Assembly: GCF_901709675.1 (NCBI RefSeq)
Contig: NC_051105.1
Span: 10,402,604-10,466,603 of the forward strand
DNA: 64,000 nucleotides
Reading direction: 5' to 3'
DNA from: Syngnathus acus
Taxonomy: Eukaryota; Chordata; Actinopteri; Syngnathiformes; Syngnathidae
The position numbers and the translations under genes were made by a program. The stretch's first letter is position 1; each line of letters opens with the position of its first letter. A model generated the notes under the pieces. It had not been told where the DNA came from. It did no database searches and worked only from the letters and a program-made list of their open reading frames with translations. This document shows positions 1 to 28,132 of the stretch, one piece after another.

Positions 1-263
1 GTAATTTGTCAGCTATTTTTCCTCAGGCCATTGAAAATTTTCAGTGCGCAGAAGGCAATGCTACATTGGGTGGGGGAATTTCCAAAACGGTCATGCCCTT
101 GGGAAATATTGATAAATAAATCATTTTTATTTTTATCTATTTTATTTATCCATTCCACAGTCAAACGGTTACATTTTAAAAATGGTACATGACTGTATTT
201 GCCTCCCCTGGTTAGCACCTGGGCACAAATGATTCCTCTGATACTGGCGTTTCACACTTTCAG
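1..263 (+). other. slc25a12: slc25a12 intron, 5' part outside window
   Basis: This is intron sequence upstream of the first slc25a12 exon seen here; the acceptor ends in cag at 261-263. The missing N-terminal part of the carrier (about 115 residues compared with the human protein) must lie before base 1. No other coding signal was recognised in this stretch. Confidence 0.8.
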
Positions 264-9636
<9,373 letters not shown>

Positions 9637-9909
9637 GCACTGTGAGCTGGTACGTGGCTCCAAGAGATACCGTGAAAATGCTGCATGGGTCATAGCTTTT
9701 TTTGGTGTTTATTTTTGCAAGGCTTGCACAACTTGTACATACTGTACTTCTTTTTAGAGGAACATTATGACATTGCAAAGGATTGTTACTGAATTTTTAT
9801 CGGATGCCAAAGCGCTTGGGTGATGTCGGTGCATGTGTCTGCTATGTACAGTTATCAAATTGTGTATTTTCATCCGGGGCAATCATTTTAAATGTATTTA
9901 TTTTATTGG

Positions 9910-9915
9910 AATAAA
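9910..9915 (+). terminator. slc25a12: slc25a12 polyadenylation signal
   Basis: AATAAA on the plus strand, about 275 bases after the slc25a12 stop. TTTATT strings next to it (9897-9907) give AATAAA on the minus strand too, so a long dync1i2 3' end could overlap here. Confidence 0.7.
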
Positions 9916-10710
9916 TGGTTACAAACTGTTTTTCAAAGCACTTTAAGTAAATACAGTGCAATTATCATTTAAGGAAAAAGAAACGTCATTAGCCAAAGAA
10001 CTCGGCTATTCACGTTTTGCTGCAGTTGAGTTGGCGCCACCTGGTGGCATCTTCTCATCAAGGAACTGCTGATGTAAGTTGAGGAGCTTCATTGCTAAAG
10101 AGACCAGAGCCAGGTCATTTGGAGATTAGATTAATAAAATAAGACAATTGTATTGTCACTACAGGAGCCCTGAAGCACTATATTCTTCGTATTGGTTGTT
10201 AAAGACATACAAACACTGCTGAGATAGCAACAATTTTTTTTATAGATCTTTGAATCACTGAGTGTTTACAGCATAGGTGGTCATCTTATGCATGGTGGAC
10301 ATTCCAGTCTAAAGAGCTGCAAGGATGTTGGAAAATATAGATTTTGAACATGTCAATCATGCAGATATGAGATGAAGACAATGATGCTTACATTCTAAAG
10401 ATGCGATTGCTTCGGTAACATGAAATTAAAGAAACATGGTGCAGAGAAAGAAAACATTTGGCTTGTACAGCCTGTGAGGCAGATGTCGACATGCCAGAGA
10501 TAAAGACAGGATTTCATTTTCATATTTAAGGCATCTGGTTGAGAAAAAAAAAAGGTTTGGTGTTTGGCGAGTATAGCTCTGATGTTTTGACCTGTCCCAA
10601 AAAGCAGAGTGGGAAATGATCAGCTGACTCATCCTTCAATAAGGAACGCTCAAGCCGTCATCAGAGCAAGGTTCGTATTCACGATGGTCCCTGAACACTG
10701 CGCTGTGACA
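9916..10710. other. Convergent slc25a12/dync1i2 3' interval
   Basis: Between the two convergent 3' ends I see no open reading frame of interest and no strong repeat. It probably contains the dync1i2 3' UTR, for which I found no clear canonical polyA signal near the stop. A CTCF-like motif on the minus strand lies at 10034-10047. Confidence 0.6.
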
Positions 10711-19187
<8,477 letters not shown>

Positions 19188-19946
19188 TCATAGCATAAGA
19201 GAGAAAAAAATAAATAAATGCTGAGTGGATAGTATCAGCACATAGATTTCAGATCATATTTTTTCAATGTGGTACACTTGTAGAACAGAGATTTTAATCA
19301 ACGCAGCTTCTCTTATTCTGTTCCTATTGGATCTCATTGTATTGTGCAGATTCTTGAAAAAATACATGCTTTGAAACTATTTCTATTTAACAGAAAACTC
19401 AAGACCAGACAATTCCGGAGGACAGCTATGATTAAAGCCCCACCCTGTGCAATCGGTAACTACAATTTGACCCCTACGAGACTCTTTGTCAAAAAGGAAA
19501 CTGGTTTTCATTTGATTGTGCAGATACGCGTATTTCTACTTGTTAAAATCATAAGTTCGATCAAATATTGGGATCCCAGCTTCGCTTCGATTCAGCTTCA
19601 ACTTGAACTCTCTCCACTACAGCTACTGTTAGCATTCCCTGCTAAGACCGGATAATTTGCTGTCATAACTTTGTGTATACAACGCGTACTGTAGCACAAC
19701 ATACATACACATGTCAGACTAGAAGTTTGTCGTTTAATTAAAACGAGATCTTGCAGAATCCAGCGATTATCGAATTAGCAATTAGCATTGACAGCTATCT
19801 AGGTCCGCAGGGCTGTCATGCGCTCACCGATCAAATGATCGGCGGCTAAATGAAGCCTCAGAGCCAACTCAAACTATAAAATTAAGCTAAATTTAACAAG
19901 TACTTGCTACTACAACTCGAGTAGAAACATTTGGTACCATACGAAC

Positions 19947-20045
19947 CTTTTACTCCGTTCGGGGCTGGTGGATCTTTACCAAAAAGCAAAACAATCCAAT
20001 TTCATGCCACGTACGGCAAACGCGAAGGGACAAAACAGACGACTA
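19947..20045 (-). other. dync1i2: Probable 5' untranslated exon of dync1i2
   Basis: The coding start at 19175 lies a few bases after an acceptor-like AG on the minus strand, so transcription must start further upstream. A donor-like junction AAAG|GTTCGT lies at 19947/19946. The upper limit of the exon is uncertain. It would put the dync1i2 start within roughly 50 bases of the cybrd1 polyadenylation region. Confidence 0.45.
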
Positions 20046-20088
20046 TTATAATACACAGTAAAGAGAGTCACACTAGAATCTGCAACTA

Positions 20089-20094
20089 TTTATT
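20089..20094 (-). terminator. cybrd1: cybrd1 polyadenylation signal
   Basis: TTTATT on the plus strand reads AATAAA on the minus strand, about 255 bases after the cybrd1 stop codon. It lies almost against the inferred first exon of dync1i2. Confidence 0.6.
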
Positions 20095-20346
20095 GTAGAA
20101 TTCGTCAAATGATATTTTAATAATTGAAAGATGGAACAATACAAGAGAATCTGAGCATTGTGGCTAGTTTTGTCATATTTATGAGAGCCCTTTTAACATG
20201 GTCATAGTGCAACAAATTTAACATCTACAATATATAAGAAAAATATGACATCTATCACATATGAACGAAAATATAGCATCATTGACTATTGGAAAAAGAA
20301 TGTACATTCATCGTAAACTGGAGACAGTTGCAGTTTATATTGAAAT

Positions 20347-21835
20347 TCAGTTGACCTGATCATCAAGTTTATTATTTCTCCTTCGGATCTCCCCAAAGCC
20401 TTCACCCTCTGCTTCTTCTGAGAGTTGAGACAGGGTTGGACCCACTTTTATGCTATCCTCACCGCCCTCGTTGGAATGCAGACTATGCTCACTGGGCCGC
20501 TTCCAAGAACTTCGAGTGGCAATCCAAAGGATTAGTGCTCCGAAAATCACCAGAAAGAGCCCCAAAATGTTCACAAAAACCGCTTCTGGGGGCGAATCTT
20601 TGTACTTGGGGTTACTCCTAGGAAGAGATAAGTAAAACAAAGTTACATTTACTGTTTCGTGAAGCTTAGTGAAGCTGTTTTCTGTACTTACAGGCCAAAT
20701 ATGAGTTTCTCAGTGATGCCCATGAGTGCCACAGCGATGACGGAGGTGAAGAGGAACAGGCCACAGTAGACATGAACGGGCATAAAGGCTGCTCTCCAGG
20801 ATATGGGCGTAAATGGAATCAAATACAGGCCAACCCCTAAGACGAGCTGCATAAAGATATATTCGCATTTTAATTGTATAAAGAAAGAACAGGAAAAAAA
20901 GAATGCATTCACCTGTAGACCGTAGAGTATGATAGCTCCCAGGCCCACCCAGCTGTGCAGACTGTACATGTTGGGGATTTTAGAGGTGTTGTGAAAGTCG
21001 AAAACCGCCACTGTTGCAACTACAGCAAAAACGAAGGCCACCAGGTTCAAGCTTGCGTGGATAAACTTCATGGTGAGTTTGCTGCACTTCCAGCTCCATG
21101 GTAGTCTGTACACGATGATGGCTGGAAGAGAGAAAGTCATTTGAGGTGTTTCATGTTGTGAGAGAAAAAAAGAATTGTCCATTTGACTTGCAAATTATTC
21201 TGCTTACTTATAGAGGCTCATATGATATAAAAATGGGTGAAATACTCAAAATGTTCATTTACTAAAGTTCATGTGTACATGACGTACAAATATTGACGAA
21301 AGGAAGAACTTATTTTCACAAGATCTTTTATTTCTGTGTGTTAAAGCAAAGCAAAGTTAGACAAAAACTGGAAAATCTTGTTTGGGTTGAGTAGAAACCA
21401 AATCTCACAATGTCTATTGTTTCACATCCTTCTGAAAGACTCAAGTGCGTGTCAAAGTAATTCTAGTATATTGCGCGGTTCCTCCACAAACGAGTTTGGA
21501 AACATTGCACCGCTGCACATGTGTTCTTGAACGGCGTGCTAGAAACGGCCACGCCTCCTTCCTTCCACGCACTTCTGCAATTGTGTAATAATACCAAATC
21601 GTCCGAATTTCTTTGGCCGGAGAACTAAGAATGGAAAGCACAACTCACCCAGACCCTGCAGGATGATAAACCCGCAGATGTTTAACACCGGATGCCAGTT
21701 AAACTCTGCTTGTCTTCCGTCCCAGGCCAAACCATTTTGAAAGTGAAGAACCCAACGTAACACGAAGATGATGGCGAGAACAGCGACCAAACCGGCAGAC
21801 GACAAGGTGACCAAAAATTGTTTGTAATTCTCCAT
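20347..21835 (-). CDS. cybrd1: Duodenal cytochrome b-like ferric reductase 1
   Basis: Cytochrome b561-family transmembrane reductase that passes electrons from ascorbate across the membrane to reduce ferric iron (human Dcytb). Exons: 21835-21649, 21121-20913, 20846-20692, 20617-20347; 822 nt, 273 residues (human 286). The start [15 protein letters not shown] leads directly into the first membrane helix. The four heme-ligand histidines of the family are present: [23 protein letters not shown] and MPVHVYCG. Six hydrophobic segments can be read, followed by a hydrophilic, acidic cytoplasmic tail ending KLDDQVN. The gene lies between dcaf17 and dync1i2, all transcribed leftwards with short spacers. 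Paralogues cyb561 and cyb561a3 are alternatives, but the synteny fits cybrd1. Confidence 0.96.
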
Positions 21836-22222
21836 GTTGGTCTCGTTTGGTCTCTCCGGAGATCGGGATGACGAAGAGGATGATGAAGAGTTGCAGGCTG
21901 TTGTGGACAGACTTGAGTGTGAGTCACGTCGCGGGTGGCTGACAAAGATCCTCGGAGGAGGGGCGTTTTCTCATTGCAGCTTACAAAACTCACCATTATT
22001 TACTTTGCCACTTATGACACAAATTTTATAACCCCCCCCAAAAAAAACCTGAAGCATAAATATTACGAAATTATTCCTTTTTTAAAACAAAGTACACGTT
22101 GGCTCAATCAATAGACCCATCTATCTACTAAAAACCAGCATAAAAAATAATGACGGTAAAATAAGTTTGAACGACTGATCAAAATAACATCTTCAAATAT
22201 TTTAGTAACAGTATGACAATGT

Positions 22223-22228
22223 TTTATT
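22223..22228 (-). terminator. dcaf17: dcaf17 polyadenylation signal
   Basis: AATAAA on the minus strand about 75 bases beyond the dcaf17 stop, giving a very short 3' UTR. The cybrd1 coding start lies less than 400 bases further on, leaving little room for its promoter. Confidence 0.7.
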
Positions 22229-22303
22229 TCAATAAAAACATACAAATGAATCCAGTGTACTGTACAAAGTAACAGATTGGAACAATGTAAAACAGGCCAA
22301 ATT

Positions 22304-25172
22304 CTACTTTGGAAAAGATCTGGTGTCAGTCTTGAGCTTGTAAAGGTAACAGCCAACGTCGCTGTTCCGATGTACAATATGAGCAATCGTGTCCTTGTCG
22401 AAGATCAGATCATGTCGGAAAGTCTGAAAGCAAAAATGAAAGTTCACGTCGTTGCATGCTCACGTGCGGATGGATACTCACCTCATCCCAAGGTTCCAGC
22501 AGCTCGACAGTTTTCAGTAACTGTCCGCTGTGGTTGTCGTGCAGTTGGATCCGAACGTGTCCCTCCCTCTCTTGGCTGCTGCTGGTGACCACCACTGCCA
22601 AAAGGTCCAGCTCGTCCTCATATATTACCGTCCGGAAAGTCTGAAAGAAACATTTGTGCAATCAAATAATAATGGCAAGTCTCGCTCTGAAGAGAGTCTG
22701 GAGCTCAAAGTCTTTTCGTACCTCGTAAAAACAGTCATCATCAAGCTGCTGGAATCGTCTCTTCACTGTGCGGCCTGAAGAGGTGACTGTGACTTGCGAG
22801 GAAGGCTGCAGGATTTTTTTTTTTAAATTATATAGGAGCATAAATAACTCTTAAAACATTCATTTCAACCAAAGCAAAGCACTTACAATCTCGTTCCGCT
22901 GCGTCACTATTGAGAAATCTTCTATTACCTTTGACGGCAATTCGCTGTTGCGCTCACCGAGGATTTTCAGAACGCTGGCAGGAGGGGAAAAAATGAAAAC
23001 GTATTCATTTATGTATGCATACTGTATATTGAAGTATTTCTATGTCCTACTCACTTTATGGTGCTGGGCCCCATGTGAATGATTCTTCCTGATTCATCAG
23101 GATGGAAGAAAATCACATCGCTCTCTAGAGCGCAACAGTCCATATTCTGTATTCCGTTAATGGCCTAATTGATTTTAAAAAGGGAGGGGGGGAGTCTGTT
23201 AGCTTGGGAATATTATGATGCGTACAATGCAGCTCAGGGAGGAGGCTATCAAGAAGGTATGTAAACAACTGGCACTTCCCCCTACTTAATCTGTCTGACA
23301 CTTCCCTTCAGGTGCTGAGCATTGCTTGAGTACATTTGAGTTCCTAGAAACAATATTTATTCATATGTGGTGTTAAAAGTTGAGTTTTTGATACCAGAGT
23401 GCTGTCTTTGAGTGAGCGGAAGTGGTGAGTCCCTTGGTGATATTTTTTTGGTGGTGTGTGAATGTAATGCCAAGGAAAGCCTCCAAATTGAACACCATTG
23501 CTGGAGCAAGACACCTCAAAGAGCACCGGAGGGCAATCTGTGTCATTAAAAAAAAAAAAAAAGTTCTACTTCTTGGCCAAGAGTCTTCGCCAAATCTTTA
23601 TTTCAGAGGATTAAACGTACCTGTAATGTGGATATTTGTCGGAATGCCGAATGGAACGTCTCCCACTGTTTTGCCATTGAGGAGTGAACTTGGCTTTCCG
23701 AGCGTTATTTTTTCCACCAGGTACTACACACAAAAAGAAAACCACTTACTAGTTGCTGTTAACAATCTCAAAATAGTTTCCTCCAAAATATACAGTATAT
23801 TATGGCTATTCCAATTTTTTTTTTAAATTCTGGTCAATCATCACCAGGCATATTATTTGAAGAATTAATAGAACATACACACCTTTTTCAGAATGTGCTC
23901 AAAGCTAAACAGCTTCAATGCTTTTTTGCTGTAGGACACAGCCAGGACACCCTGAGATAAATCGACATCAGTTATGCCGTTCCCGAATACCTGCAGAAAA
24001 TGAAACAGGGCACTAAATACTGCACCCTTGCAATATTCACAGCATGTTACAAGACCAAGTATGCTGTGCTAGCGTGCAAACCTGCTTGTTGATTTCCATC
24101 ATGGCCACAATTTGTAAGGGGAAAATTTGGAATATGGCCAAATGCATCACAGCATTCTGGGCGGTACCAGCCTGATAAGAAATGAAGGAATTATTGCAGT
24201 GAATCACCCGTAGGACTGGACTTTTATTTTGAAAACATACAATCTATTTATGGAATTCTAACCAAATGACAAAATAGTTTTTACCTGCTGCTGTAGGGAT
24301 GTGCTTTTGTTTAGAATTGATTTAACATAAAATATCTCTTGAGAAACATCCCAGTTTATGTACCTAAAGAAAAACAAGAACAGCAACATGAAGCCCGTAT
24401 ACTTTTTTTTTTTTTAAATAGCCTAAAACAAAAAGCTAATTAACCCGAATTTGTGTTTTGAAGAGAGGAAAACTCTCTCTAGCTCCTGTCCTGTTGAGTC
24501 TGCTAAGCGATACAACCAATTATTGGCTGTCAAGCACAAGAGGCTGGGCTTCTGATCGGAAGGAGACGCTAATGTGGTTTCCTGCCAACAAAACAGATTC
24601 AACATAAATGTGGAGATGAAGTGACAATAAAGTTTAGTTTTGGGCATCGACTTACAAGTGGGCTTTGGCACAGCAAGGTATCTTGAAACTTTTCCTTTTT
24701 AGAACGCTTTGGCAACTCGTAGAGAGCGTGAGGCTTGGAATGAACACTGTTAGAAAAGTGCTGTTGTCAGTTGACAATAAATAATCTCAGCAATGCTAAT
24801 AAAATGATTAAATGCAAACTAAATATTGAAAAGATTTGTACTCACCAGCTAAAACACTCGAGGTAGTTTTCCAGGTAAATTTTACCATTTTCATACAATA
24901 TTGCGGATTTGGAGGTATTGCCCCACGCTACACAGAAATTCCTATTATCCTGTATTATGGCAACAGATAAAAAAAAAATTAACATGAAAGGAAAATACAG
25001 CAGCAATGAAGTGCTATTGTATTTTGTTTTGCATTACCCCCAAAAGGATGGCTCTCAGGACCTTTGTATTGAGCCTTGTTAGTGTCCCACCATCTCCGAT
25101 ACCTCGTTCTCTCCAGCTCAGCACCTCAGCAGCATTTACTTTTTGTTTTTTTCTCCAGTAAAGCGCCATCAT
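22304..25172 (-). CDS. dcaf17: DDB1- and CUL4-associated factor 17
   Basis: Substrate-receptor-type subunit of the CUL4-DDB1 ubiquitin ligase; the human gene is mutated in Woodhouse-Sakati syndrome. Fourteen exons: 25172-25038, 24949-24846, 24746-24656, 24581-24445, 24363-24285, 24171-24082, 23990-23883, 23723-23621, 23537-23395, 23164-23055, 22974-22887, 22805-22722, 22640-22482, 22423-22304. They total 1551 nt, 516 residues (human 520). Diagnostic peptides include SLLCLTANNWLYRLAD, GGFPWHYIHTP, NMDCCALESDVIFFHPD and YEDELDLLAVVV. The start is the first of two adjacent ATGs (25172); the second would remove only one residue. Teleost divergence is higher than in the neighbouring genes, as expected for this family. 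It is head-to-head with mettl8. Confidence 0.95.
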
Positions 25173-25625
25173 CTAGTAGCATTTCTTCCAACCTTTCAAG
25201 AGAGTATCTGCAAGAAAAGTGTTTTCAGCATCTTATACATGCAGAATGACTGAATGAGTTAAGAATAAGTCAATAATAACAAATAACATGACTTATGATT
25301 AAAAATACCTGATGTGTTATAAATAACGAATGTGGCATTTTAAAAGGTAAACAAAAAATGTAAACCACTTCTCATTGGCACTGATGTATTACGTCACAAT
25401 CCAGCGACACACAAACGAGATCATGTACGCATGCGCAAAAGCAGGTGCCTGCTACTCCACATGACAGCCAAATCGGGTGATTATGGTATTTTTTTTCTCA
25501 CTTTAATAACTTTGAACCGACTGTGTTCAGAAGATCTTGGGTCTGAGAACACTTTTTGTATCGTAAACACGACTACATTCAATTAGCGACCTTAGCTTAA
25601 GTTAAGAGGCATCATAGCAGACTGA
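25173..25625. promoter_or_regulatory. Bidirectional dcaf17/mettl8 promoter
   Basis: Only about 450 bases separate the dcaf17 start codon (minus) from the first ATG of the mettl8 5' exon (plus), and the human genes are also head-to-head. TTACGTCA, a CRE/ATF-type site, lies at 25389-25396, and TACGCATGCGCA, close to the NRF1 consensus, at 25426-25437. No TATA box was recognised. Both motif types are common in housekeeping bidirectional promoters; function is inferred. Confidence 0.65.
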
Positions 25626-25681
25626 ATGGGGTTGATCGGGTTGAAAGGCTTTCGATCCAGTTTATCGGCAAGAACAAAACG
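25626..25681 (+). other. mettl8: mettl8 first exon with upstream ORF
   Basis: An exon-like segment ends at donor ACG|GTAAAG (after 25681). It contains an ATG at 25626 that opens MGLIGLKGFRSSLSARTK. Spliced to the acceptor at 25936 this frame does not join the methyltransferase frame. It would run past the main start and stop inside exon 2, so it is read here as an overlapping upstream ORF. The exon's 5' limit is unknown. Confidence 0.5.
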
Positions 25682-25940
25682 GTAAAGGTACATTTAATGA
25701 CACAATGTTTTACCGTAGTATCCTTGGATGAATGTTTAGTTTACTTGTGCCTCCTTGGTCTTGTTTTGGTAGCTGGTCTGCTTCTTTCCACGATATACGT
25801 CGACTCAACAACGTTAAGACTCACTGCTGACACCACCTGGTAGGAAGTGTAACAGCATAAATAAAGAACGAAATCATCGTACAAACTTGCTCAAATATCT
25901 GTTAACTAAAATATTCTTGTTTCTTTTTTCTTCAGAATAA

Positions 25941-27813
25941 ATGCACCACTTTCGGAGCCTCGATTTAGCCACACTGGAGAGAGTCATCAGCAGAGTGTCT
26001 ACACGTTTGAAGAGCACAATAGGAAGACCCTCAGCTCCACTGGGGTCAAGAATTTTGAACAACCCTGATGACATCTTTAAGCACAATATGTGGTCAGTAA
26101 TGACAGAAATATGAATGAAGTCCACCCTTTAAATACTTTTTTGTAAATCTAATGTGTGCAATGTGTCTTGTTTCCTTTATATGTTTACAGTAGTTGTGTA
26201 ATTCTTACTGTTTAGGGATCATGTGGAGTGGACAGAGGCGGACAAACATAATGCACAACTAAAAGCTGCTGAAAACTCCAAGGTGCACATTCCATTAGGG
26301 GAACAAGGCAAGATTTGTGTTTAATATCAAATTTCAAAGCTATCAGCCTTGAAATTAGAAAAAAAGTGACCTTATTCTTAAATGTCACAGGCAAATTCGA
26401 TACAGAAGCTCACCACTACTGGGATAAGTTTTACGAGCTCCACGAGGGTAAATTCTTCAAAGATCGCAAGTGGCTGCTTTTGGAATTCCCAGAACTTCTT
26501 CCATCTGATTCCAAAAGCCAAGAGAGGGGCTTTGAAGTAGAGATGGAGGCTGAACACCATCAACGCCACAGCCGTACACACTTTGACTGTACTTCAGATC
26601 ATCAAAAAAATGAAGAAGCCATGGGACTTACTTACCCTGGACAACACACCTCTTTCAGGATATTGGAGGTTTTTGCAGAATACTATTTTGTGAATGATGA
26701 TAAATATAAATAATAAAAAGGTTAATTTTGATCAAAAGTGTAGTTATGCAGCTAAACTGTATATCTTTACAGGTTGGATGTGGGGTTGGCAACAGCGTAT
26801 TCCCAATTCTTAATCATGTCAAGTAAGTGTCCTGTAATTCATATTTGATATCTTCTGAGTATATTAACATTAAGTTTGAATTTTGTTCACAGGGAAAACA
26901 GTGCATTTTTATACTGTTGTGATTTCTCCCCATGTGCTATTCAGCTGTTGAAGGTAACAAGTCTGATGCATTTTCATGCTCTAGTAAAAAAAACCTTGCG
27001 AAGGAGAACACTGAATAAAACGAATTCTTTTGTGCCCCTCTCATAGAGTCATCCCGACTACGACCACTCTGTGTGCCACGCTTTTGTGCATGATATTTGT
27101 AAGGATGAAGGTTCTCTTCCCTTTCCTCCACAGAGTCTGGATGTTATTCTTGCGGTTTTTGTGCTCTCCTCCATTCACCCAGACAGGTGGGTGAAGTCTA
27201 CTGCAAAAACGCAGTAGAAGCTATTGGAGTATGGTGTTAGCATAAATATAGCAGACTTAAAAGCCCACTTCTGGTCAGTAAATGAGATCTCATCAACAGG
27301 ATGCAAGGAGTCGTTAACAGGTTATCCTCCTACCTGAAATTTGGAGGGATTTTCCTTTTTCGGGATTATGGACGATATGATTTGTCACAACTCAGGTTTA
27401 AGAAGGGTGAGTCATGGATTTGTTGGACACATACGACCGTGTTCTTTATATAATGGCTTGCGTGGACGTAGTCTATTAATAGGTGTCGTATTTTTGCTAT
27501 CAGGTCGGTGCTTGTCAGACAATTTCTACACGCGAGGAGATGGTACTTGTGTTTATTTTTTTACAAAAGGTAAGAAACGACAATGATATGCTTACTTAAT
27601 CGGTCCTTGTTCACGTTAATGAACGACAGCCCCGTTTGACTGTCTTTAATGTTCACAGATGAAGTTAATGCTTTATTTACCAACGCTGGATTGGAGGAAG
27701 TTCAGAATCTGGAGGATCGACGAATTCAAGTTAACAGAGGGAAAAAAGTTTCAATGCACCGGGTGTGGATGCAGAGCAAATACAGGAAATTACATCCAAG
27801 TTCACCCTGTTAA
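25941..27813 (+). CDS. mettl8: tRNA m3C methyltransferase METTL8, mitochondrial type
   Basis: S-adenosylmethionine-dependent methyltransferase of the METTL2/6/8 family; METTL8 makes 3-methylcytidine at position 32 of mitochondrial tRNAs. Coding exons: 25941-26092, 26216-26307, 26391-26668, 26773-26822, 26893-26953, 27047-27186, 27300-27406, 27504-27569, 27659-27813; 1101 nt, 366 residues. The ATG at 25941 directly follows an in-frame TAA, so it is the only start in this exon frame. The first 38 residues ([20 protein letters not shown]) are Arg-rich and look like a mitochondrial presequence. Motif I of the SAM fold is [16 protein letters not shown], with later CCDFSPCAI and [18 protein letters not shown] and HNMWDHVEW match METTL8 rather than METTL2. 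The intron after 26307 has a GC donor. Confidence 0.95.
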
Positions 27814-27940
27814 CACCCTGTCATGCACATTCTTTTAGTGTCATTTAGAGCGCTTCTTTAGTTTTATACTTTGGACTTGAGCAACTGTGATGTCATTTTC
27901 AGTCGCCATCAAGTGTCAAAATGGCCGCCCCCTGAGATGG

Positions 27941-27946
27941 ATTAAA
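27941..27946 (+). terminator. mettl8: Possible mettl8 polyadenylation signal
   Basis: ATTAAA lies 128 bases after the mettl8 stop codon and just before an interspersed repeat. It is a common variant signal; no nearer AATAAA was seen. Confidence 0.45.
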
Positions 27947-27999
27947 AACAGGTATTTTATGCTCGGGAATCATTTGGTGATCTAACACCCCATTTCAAC

Positions 28000-28132
28000 C
28001 CCTTACACTGAGTGGCAAGCAGGGAAGAAATGGGTCCCATTTTTATAGTCTTTGGTATGAGCCGGCCTTGGTTTAAACCCACAACCTTCCAGTCTCAGGG
28101 CGGACACTCTACCCCAAGGCCACTGAGCTGGT
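28000..28132. repeat. Teleost interspersed repeat fragment
   Basis: The text from TGGGTCCCATTTTTATAG to CACTGAGCTGG matches my memory of a repeat widespread in percomorph fish, containing a GGTTTAAACCCACAACC segment and an ACTCTACCCC...GGCCACTGAGC end. No clear terminal repeats or target-site duplication were found, so the class is unassigned and the copy is probably truncated. Confidence 0.55.

Noticed and set aside
25773-25812. Possible extra coding exon between mettl8 exons
   Set aside because: It has AG and GT borders, but joining it between 25681 and 25936 leads to an in-frame stop in exon 2 and does not extend the methyltransferase.
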